Under the pieces are notes generated by a model. The model was not told where the DNA came from. It did no database searches and was given only the letters and a program-made list of their open reading frames with translations. The position numbers were made by a program, and so were the translations under genes. Positions 53,204 through 58,637 of a DNA stretch of 58,637 nt are shown here, piece after piece (the stretch's first letter is position 1; every line of letters begins with the position of its first letter). This stretch comes from CAKSIW01 sp045576435 (GTDB lineage: Bacteria; Bacillota; Clostridia; Monoglobales; Monoglobaceae), in contig JAZNGL010000124.1 in NCBI GenBank assembly GCA_045576435.1, positions 1 to 58,637 on the forward strand. The letters are read 5' to 3'.

Positions 53204-54586
53204 TTAAAACTTTATTCTTGATGAAATATATTCAACAAGCTCATCAATTTTAACTCTTTCCTGTTCCATGCTATCACGATGACGAACCGTAACAGATGCA
53301 TCTGTCTCGGAATCAAAATCATATGTGATGCAGAATGGTGTTCCGATTTCATCCTGTCTACGATAGCGCTTACCAATGCTTCCTGCTTCGTCATATTCAC
53401 ACATGAATTCTGCAGCGAGCTTAGAATAAACCTCTTGAGCACCTGCTGAAAGTTTCTTTGAAAGCGGAAGAACCGCAGCTTTAATTGGTGCAAGTGCAGG
53501 ATGGAAATGAAGAACAACACGTGTATCATTCTTCTCAGCATCAATAACCTCTTCGTCATACGCTTCAACAACAAATGCAAGAGTCACACGGTCAGCTCCA
53601 AGTGACGGCTCAACGCAATAAGGCACATACTTCTCATTTGTTTCAGGATCATTATATTCAAGCTTTTCACCGCTATGGTTGCTGTGTTGATTGAGGTCAA
53701 AATCCGTTCTGTCTGCAATTCCCCAGAGCTCTCCCCAACCAAACGGAAACATGAATTCGATATCAGTTGTTGCATTACTATAATGTGAAAGTTCCTCTTT
53801 TTCATGGTCACGCATTTTGATATTTTCTTCCTTAATTCCAAGTGAAAGAAGCCAGTTTTTACAAAAATCTTTCCAATATGCAAACCATTCAAGGTCGGTT
53901 CCCGGCTTACAGAAAAATTCAAGTTCCATCTGCTCAAATTCACGTGTTCTGAATGTGAAGTTACCCGGTGTTATTTCATTTCTGAATGACTTACCAACCT
54001 GGCCTATTCCAAAAGGCACTTTCTTTCTTGATGTTCTCTGAACATTCTTGAAATTAACAAAAATACCTTGTGCGGTTTCAGGTCTTAAGAAAATTTCATT
54101 CTTGCTATCCTCCGTAACACCTTGGAAAGTTTTAAACATAAGGTTGAATTTTCTTATATCTGTGAAGTTATGCTTGCCACAGTTCGGACACTTAATTTCT
54201 TTTTCTTTGATGAATTCCATCATCTTTTCATCTGACCAACCATCAGCAGAAACTCCGCCCTCATCTTCAATGAGCTTGTCCGCTCTAAAACGAGACTTAC
54301 ACTCCTTACAATCCATAAGCGGATCTGAGAAACCACCAACATGTCCTGATGCAACCCAAACCTCAGGATTCATAAGAATTGCGGCATCAAGGCCAACATT
54401 ATATGGACTCTCCTGAATGAATTTTTTCCACCAAGCACGCTTTACATTATTTTTGAGCTCAACTCCCAAGGGACCATAATCCCATGTATTTGCAAGCCCG
54501 CCATATATTTCAGAACCCGAATATACAAAACCCCTTCCTTTACAAAGCGAAACTATTTTCTCCATCGTTTTATCTGTATTCTTCAT
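53204..54586 (-). CDS. glyS: Glycyl-tRNA synthetase, alpha2 type
   Basis: 460 residues, a class II synthetase of the single-chain type. Motifs: GFVYSGSEIYGGLANTWDYGPLG, FRNEITPGNFTFRTREFEQMELEFF (motif 2) and VEPSLGADRVTLAFV (motif 3), plus a C-terminal anticodon domain. An ATG at 54613 gives nine more residues, but the GGAAAGG site lies between the two, so the ATG at 54586 is preferred. The leader from the promoter at 54663 is only about 70 bases, so no T-box riboswitch fits. Confidence 0.96.
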   Translation of the reverse strand: MKNTDKTMEKIVSLCKGRGFVYSGSEIYGGLANTWDYGPLGVELKNNVKRAWWKKFIQESPYNVGLDAAILMNPEVWVASGHVGGFSDPLMDCKECKSRFRADKLIEDEGGVSADGWSDEKMMEFIKEKEIKCPNCGKHNFTDIRKFNLMFKTFQGVTEDSKNEIFLRPETAQGIFVNFKNVQRTSRKKVPFGIGQVGKSFRNEITPGNFTFRTREFEQMELEFFCKPGTDLEWFAYWKDFCKNWLLSLGIKEENIKMRDHEKEELSHYSNATTDIEFMFPFGWGELWGIADRTDFDLNQHSNHSGEKLEYNDPETNEKYVPYCVEPSLGADRVTLAFVVEAYDEEVIDAEKNDTRVVLHFHPALAPIKAAVLPLSKKLSAGAQEVYSKLAAEFMCEYDEAGSIGKRYRRQDEIGTPFCITYDFDSETDASVTVRHRDSMEQERVKIDELVEYISSRIKF

Positions 54587-54662
54587 AAAATTTCCATAAC
54601 CTTTCCTGTCCATCTTTTTGTTCTTTATCGGGACATTTATAGCAATATAAAACCTATTTTAT

Positions 54663-54691
54663 ATTATACATCATATTTCTCATAAACGCAA
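54663..54691 (-). promoter_or_regulatory. sigma-A promoter of glyS-holB-ricT
   Basis: TTGCGT (54691-54686), 17-base spacer, TATAAT (54668-54663) on the minus strand. It is divergent from the azlC promoter 47 bases away. Confidence 0.75.
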
Positions 54692-54737
54692 GTAAAATTT
54701 ATTTTTTTTATTCACTGGTTCAGCATGCGTTAACATC

Positions 54738-54766
54738 TTGATTTTTTTATGAATATATGTTAGAAT
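54738..54766 (+). promoter_or_regulatory. sigma-A promoter of azlCD
   Basis: TTGATT (54738-54743), 17-base spacer, TAGAAT (54761-54766), 40 bases before the azlC ATG, with TTGGTGG before the start. Confidence 0.65.
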
Positions 54767-54806
54767 AGCTTTCGAAAATAATTCAGAAAATTGGTGGTAA
54801 ATAAAC

Positions 54807-55529
54807 ATGCGTTATACTTATGGTCTTAAACGCGGACTCCCAATAGCTCTCGGCTATCTTTCTGTGTCCTTTGGGTTTGGGATATCCGCTATCGACAAAG
54901 GCTTGTCTGCTGTTGAGGCGATTATCATTTCCCTCACAAACCTCACCTCTGCAGGTCAGGTTGCGGGTATTGGCATTATTGCAGCATTTGGAACTGTGTT
55001 TGAAATGATTATGTCACAATTTATAATAAACCTCCGCTATTCACTCATGGGAATTGCCCTCACTCAGCACCTCAGTCATAGATTTTCTTTAATTAACAGG
55101 TTTTTGGTTGCCTTTGGCATAACCGACGAAGTTTTTGCAATGGCAATTTCCGAAAAAGATGCCATAACACCTCAATACATGTATGGTTTAATCACATTAC
55201 CCATAATCGGCTGGACTTTAGGCACTGCACTCGGGGCTTATTCGGGCTCAATCCTGCCCGACAAAATATGTGCCGCTCTCGGTCTTGCAATCTATGCAAT
55301 GTTTGTTGCAATAATAGTTCCGCCCTCAAGGAAAAACAAAAACATCATGTGGGCAGTTTTAATTGCATCTCTTATGAGTTGCATTATATATTATCTACCT
55401 TGGCTTAGTTCTCATATTTCAAGCGGATTTTCGATTATCATTTGCGCAGTTTCGGCATCTTTGATAATGGCAAAACTAAGACCATGTCCTGATTTTTCAG
55501 ATGAAAGTGATGGTGAATATGATGACTAA
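54807..55529 (+). CDS. azlC: AzlC branched-chain amino acid exporter subunit
   Basis: 240 residues with about five to six membrane spans. N-terminal family block LKRGLPIALGYLSVSFGFG and SLTNLTSAGQVAGIGIIAAFG, as in AzlC (AzlCD exports leucine analogues in Bacillus). It is followed by azlD with overlapping frames; the two form one permease. No azlB regulator is adjacent. Confidence 0.93.
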   Translation: MRYTYGLKRGLPIALGYLSVSFGFGISAIDKGLSAVEAIIISLTNLTSAGQVAGIGIIAAFGTVFEMIMSQFIINLRYSLMGIALTQHLSHRFSLINRFLVAFGITDEVFAMAISEKDAITPQYMYGLITLPIIGWTLGTALGAYSGSILPDKICAALGLAIYAMFVAIIVPPSRKNKNIMWAVLIASLMSCIIYYLPWLSSHISSGFSIIICAVSASLIMAKLRPCPDFSDESDGEYDD

Positions 55530-55824
55530 AAACTTTTTGATACTTCTTGTTGCAATGGCACTCACAACCTATCTGGTTCGAATGATTCCGTTTGTTGCTT
55601 TCCGCTCCCAGATAAAATCAAAGTTCATTCGCGACTTTTTATATTACATACCCTATTCTGTTTTAGGAGCAATGACAATTCCTTATATTTTTTATAGCGG
55701 TGCAAATTTGCTTTCAAGCATCTCAGGCTTTATTGTTGCATTCATAATGGCATATAAAAACTTTTCATTGTTGCCCGTTGCGGCAACGTCATGCTTTGTT
55801 GCATATATTGTGAGTTTGTTTTAA
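55519..55824 (+). CDS. azlD: AzlD branched-chain amino acid exporter small subunit
   Basis: 101 residues with three to four membrane spans and the family pattern TYLVRMIPFVAFRSQIKSKF near the N-terminus. It overlaps azlC by 11 bases. Several in-frame ATGs (55501, 55510, 55519, 55522) precede the first helix; 55519 is chosen after GGTGAAT, weakly. The stop codon overlaps the stop of the convergent carboxypeptidase gene. Confidence 0.9.
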   Translation: MMTKNFLILLVAMALTTYLVRMIPFVAFRSQIKSKFIRDFLYYIPYSVLGAMTIPYIFYSGANLLSSISGFIVAFIMAYKNFSLLPVAATSCFVAYIVSLF

Positions 55825-56963
55825 TCAAAGCATTTAACCCATGCATAAAAAATCTTTTTTAACGAAAGGCTAAAACTTCCCGATTGCGGTAAGAATATTG
55901 CTCTTTTTTGTTCCACATCAATGCTTGCGCAAAGCGGAAATTCACCGCAAGCCTCTCCGTTTATTTTAACAAACAAAGTCCCTAAAACATCTCCTTTTTT
56001 AACGGGTGCCTCCAAATTTTCAAAAACCTCATAACTCGTTTCAATCAAAGCTTCTTCTCCTGCTTTAAGTGGCACATATTCATCCTTTTGGCAAGCCAAA
56101 TCAACATATTCCAATACCCCACCCTTAATTTTTGTCGTTGTAATAATTTCGTCCTGAGATTTAATTTTAAAAGGGCTATAATTCGAAAAAGCATTGTCAT
56201 ATAGCGTTCTATGGTCATTCCAGTCATCAGGTGCATTCAGTGTCACGCAAACCAGTCTCATGCCATTTTTCTCAACCGCTGTCACAAGACATCTTCCTGT
56301 TGTCTTAGTGAAGCCCGTTTTAACACCAATACACCCCTCATACATTGATAAAAACTTGTTGTGGTTAACAAGTCTTCGGTTATAATCATGGTCTTTCCAT
56401 GGTATACTTTTAGTTTTCGTTGACACAAACTCTGAGAATTTCGGGTTTTTCAAAGCATATGCAGTAATTTTTGCAAGGTCGAGCGCTGTTGTATAATGTT
56501 CGTCATCCGAAAGCCCATGAGGATTTGTGAAATTCGAGTTATATACCCCGATTTCTGTAGCTTTTTTATTCATGAGCGCTGAGAATTTTTCAACAGAACC
56601 CGAAACGTGCTCAGCAATTGCGGTTGCAGCATCATTTCCCGAAACTAACATCAAACCATAGAGTAAATTTTCGAGTGTCAGTTCTTCGCCAAGCACCAGA
56701 TACATCGATGAACCTTCAACTCCATATGCATTTTTTGAGACCGTAGCTACTGAATTTATGTCGGCATTTTCGAGAGCGGTTATTGCCGTCATTATCTTTG
56801 TTGTGCTTGCCATTCCTCGCTTTTCTTCGGCATTATGTGAATAAAGAACTCTCCCTGAATCAGCATCAATAAGCACAGCACTCCGAGCAGATATTGCATG
56901 TGTATTTATTGTGAATGCCCCAAGAGTTATACTTAACATAAGAAAAAATACTATCTTTTTCAC
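55821..56963 (-). CDS. D-alanyl-D-alanine carboxypeptidase
   Basis: 380 residues, a class C penicillin-binding protein of the DacA/DacF group. Signal peptide (residues 1-23, cleaved after THA), SxxK as STTKIM, SxN as SGNDAA, and KTG as GVKTGFTKTTGR, followed by a beta-rich PBP5 C-terminal domain and a possible amphipathic tail. It trims pentapeptide stems. GTG 56963 follows GGGGTGA; the frame can extend 11 codons to an ATG, which lacks such a site. It could serve growth or spore cortex; context does not decide. Confidence 0.93.
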   Translation of the reverse strand: MKKIVFFLMLSITLGAFTINTHAISARSAVLIDADSGRVLYSHNAEEKRGMASTTKIMTAITALENADINSVATVSKNAYGVEGSSMYLVLGEELTLENLLYGLMLVSGNDAATAIAEHVSGSVEKFSALMNKKATEIGVYNSNFTNPHGLSDDEHYTTALDLAKITAYALKNPKFSEFVSTKTKSIPWKDHDYNRRLVNHNKFLSMYEGCIGVKTGFTKTTGRCLVTAVEKNGMRLVCVTLNAPDDWNDHRTLYDNAFSNYSPFKIKSQDEIITTTKIKGGVLEYVDLACQKDEYVPLKAGEEALIETSYEVFENLEAPVKKGDVLGTLFVKINGEACGEFPLCASIDVEQKRAIFLPQSGSFSLSLKKIFYAWVKCFD

Positions 56964-57099
56964 AAAACTCACCCCATAAAATATAAGTATTCGCAAATAT
57001 AAAAATATATGAAACAGATTTAGAATACCCTTTATAACATATCTTTTAGAAAACCCTATAGCGTGAGAATTTTTGAGAATATTTTGCTCAATATTGGGA

Positions 57100-57128
57100 T
57101 TGAAAGATATATAGTTCGTATATATACT
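57100..57128 (+). promoter_or_regulatory. candidate promoter of the ceramidase-like gene
   Basis: TTGAAA (57100-57105), 17-base spacer, TATACT (57123-57128), 38 bases before the chosen ATG. Confidence 0.55.
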
Positions 57129-57166
57129 TAAGATGATAATCTTTTAACTTTGAAAGGATGAGAAAA

Positions 57167-58477
57167 ATGTCAGATTTTTACGTTGGAATATCCAAAAAAA
57201 TTATCACTCCAAAACTTGGAACACTTCTTCAGGGCTATCCTAAAGAGCGTCCTGCAACAAGCGTGCACGACGATCTTTATGTTGGTGCAACTGCAATAAA
57301 GCAAAATAACGAAACATTGCTTTTATTTAGTGCAGACTTAAGTGTCATTTATTTTGATTTGTTTGAAAAATTGAAAACATTGATTAATAAAGAAACGGGC
57401 CTAAAACCCGAAAATATAATTTTCACAACAACACACACACACTCAGGTCCGGCAACGATCAGTGTTCCCGGATGGTGTGACGCAAACCGCGAATATATAG
57501 ATAATATCCTTGTGAGCCAGACAGTTAGTGCTGCAAAAGAGGCTATTTCGCAGTTAAAACCTGCAGTAATGGGGTTTGGACAATCTGAATGTTACGTCGC
57601 AATAAACCGTAGACAAATAAAGGACAACAAGGTGATTTTAGGTCAGAATCCCGATGGTCCGTTTGACCCTAAGATGAGTGCCATTTCATTTAAGACAACC
57701 GATGGCGAATACATTGGCACAATAATCCACTATGCATGTCACGCAACCGTTTGTGGCGGTCACACAGAAAGAGGTCAGAATCTTTGCATTACCCGTGATT
57801 TGCCATGTGTTATGGTTGATGCGGTTGAAGAAGCAACAGGCGCCCCTTGTATATATATCAATGGCGCAGAAGGTGACATCGGTCCACGTCTTTCAAACGG
57901 CCTAACAGGAGCAGACGAATCCTTCCTCGATGAGGTTGGTTCTGTTGCTGCAAAGGGCGCAATTGAAGCAATTGACTCAATTAAAGAATTCAAAGCTCCT
58001 GAAATGAAAATCCATAGTGAAAACATATCTCTGGCGTTATCTGCACCACTTCCTTATGATGAAATTGATCGCAGAATAGAAGAATTGGGCAACCCGGCAG
58101 AATTTGGAGGTCCAAGAAAGCTCAAATACCATACACTCCAAACCTTAAAGGCAATGTATGAAAATGGTGAGAAATTTAAAACTTCTCAGGAGATTTGCCA
58201 GACTGTTATTGCCCTTGACGATTTGGCGCTTGTACCAATGCCCTTTGAAGCTTTTTGTAATATCGCTCTTGACCTAAGAGAAAAATCGCCATTTGCAGAA
58301 ACTCTTCTTTTAGGTATGTCAAATTATACTCTCACCTATCTTCCAACAGAAGACCAGCTTCCTTGGGGTGGATATGAGGTTGAACAATTCTGTAGTACTT
58401 CAATTCCCAAATATATCGACAGTCTTGACAAAGAAATTGTAAAAGAAAACGTTCGACTCTTAGAAAAACTTAAATAA
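57167..58477 (+). CDS. Neutral/alkaline ceramidase N-terminal domain protein, catalytic Ser missing
   Basis: 436 residues, no signal peptide. It has the start DFYVGISKKIITPKLG, the metal-binding TTTHTHSGPA (about 90-99) and IIHYACHATVCGG, as in the neutral ceramidase fold. The nucleophile region reads NGAEGDIGPRL where true ceramidases have the catalytic Ser before Pro, so sphingolipid amide cleavage is unlikely. It lacks the C-terminal Ig-like domain and is shorter than the enzymes. It is probably a cytosolic metal-dependent hydrolase of unknown substrate. ATG 57167 is 8 bases after AAAGGA. It ends just before an IS3 element. Confidence 0.8.
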   Translation: MSDFYVGISKKIITPKLGTLLQGYPKERPATSVHDDLYVGATAIKQNNETLLLFSADLSVIYFDLFEKLKTLINKETGLKPENIIFTTTHTHSGPATISVPGWCDANREYIDNILVSQTVSAAKEAISQLKPAVMGFGQSECYVAINRRQIKDNKVILGQNPDGPFDPKMSAISFKTTDGEYIGTIIHYACHATVCGGHTERGQNLCITRDLPCVMVDAVEEATGAPCIYINGAEGDIGPRLSNGLTGADESFLDEVGSVAAKGAIEAIDSIKEFKAPEMKIHSENISLALSAPLPYDEIDRRIEELGNPAEFGGPRKLKYHTLQTLKAMYENGEKFKTSQEICQTVIALDDLALVPMPFEAFCNIALDLREKSPFAETLLLGMSNYTLTYLPTEDQLPWGGYEVEQFCSTSIPKYIDSLDKEIVKENVRLLEKLK

Positions 58478-58500
58478 TCATTTAAACGCTGATGTGAAAA

Positions 58501-58637
58501 TGATATGCACCCCAAAAGTTAGACACTTTTGGAGGTGCATATTTTTATGGGTAAAACAGGAAGAAAAAACAGAAACTACTCGCCAGAATTCAAAATATCT
58601 GTTATAATGGATATGCGAGAACATCATTTGTGCTACA
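58501..58637 (+). mobile_element. IS3-family insertion sequence, left end (cut by window)
   Basis: The end starts TGATATGCACCCCAAAAGTT, typical of IS3-group terminal repeats that begin TG and contain CCCCAAAAGTTAGAC. The sequence then folds back (CACCCCAAAAGT / ACTTTTGGAGGTG) over the ribosome site of the first transposase gene. The right end and the target duplication are outside the window, so the exact boundary is approximate. Confidence 0.8.
58547..58637 (+). CDS. IS3-family transposase OrfA, N-terminal fragment
   Basis: 30 codons visible, starting MGKTGRKNRNYSPEFKISVI, a basic N-terminus of the OrfA helix-turn-helix type (YSPEFK is the family start). GGAGGTG lies 9-10 bases upstream inside the terminal hairpin. 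OrfA usually pairs with OrfB by frameshifting; the rest is outside the window. Confidence 0.75.
   Translation, partial: MGKTGRKNRNYSPEFKISVIMDMREHHLCY

Noticed and set aside
54587..54662. T-box riboswitch before glyS (and before leuS)
   Set aside because: The glyS leader is about 70 bases and leuS follows rsfS by 25 bases; neither has room for a T-box or a terminator stem.
56964..57040. sigma-F-type promoter before the D,D-carboxypeptidase (GCGAATACT)
   Set aside because: The -10 fits, but no GYATA is found at 15-16 bases; the best -35 is 13 bases away.

Overview
The window comes from a low-G+C, spore-forming monoderm bacterium of the class Clostridia. The evidence is two sporulation genes (spoIIR, spoIIE), each with a matching sporulation-type promoter, AGGAGG-type ribosome binding sites throughout, frequent GTG/TTG starts, and clostridial gene orders such as ylxM-ffh-rpsP-khpA-rimM-trmD, nadD-yqeK-LCP-rsfS-leuS and smc-ftsY. 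All three stop codons are used as stops. I cannot place the family. Most genes lie on the minus strand. No rRNA, tRNA or CRISPR was seen.

Left part (1-9400). The 5' end of a D-Ala-D-Ala ligase diverges from spoIIR. A long minus-strand operon then reads secA, prfB, prfA, a tsaC/arginine-phosphatase fusion, rimI, tsaD and a flavodoxin. It covers protein export, termination and the t6A tRNA modification. prfB needs a programmed +1 frameshift, and the stop at the shift site is UAA rather than the usual UGA.

9400-24500. A small DUF2508-like gene and rpmE run rightward. spoIIE runs leftward from a promoter with a perfect 0A box. eno is monocistronic. A NahK-like sugar kinase is paired with a sugar nucleotidyltransferase. 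Next come an M20 peptidase, a two-domain NAD+ synthetase whose glutaminase Cys is replaced by Ser, an HD hydrolase, leuS, rsfS and an LCP-family wall ligase.

24500-36600. yqeK and nadD are followed by a zinc-ribbon membrane protein with a large extracytoplasmic domain. Next are the ribosome/SRP operon (ylxM to trmD), lgt with two M16 peptidase homologues (one lacking the zinc motif), a CapA-like lipoprotein and a small membrane protein. An unusual array of small palindromes joined by GCGATAT linkers follows.

36600-54700. A heterodimeric ABC exporter pair (one subunit with a degenerate Walker B) is followed by a zur-znuACB zinc-uptake operon with a consensus promoter and palindromic operator. 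Then come a UPF0182 membrane protein, ftsY, smc, a PSP1/RicT protein, holB and glyS.

Right end. azlCD (branched-chain amino acid export), a D,D-carboxypeptidase, a ceramidase-like protein without the catalytic serine, and the left end of an IS3-family insertion sequence cut by the window edge. Two short decayed gene remnants are also present (about 9.9 kb and 43.8 kb).
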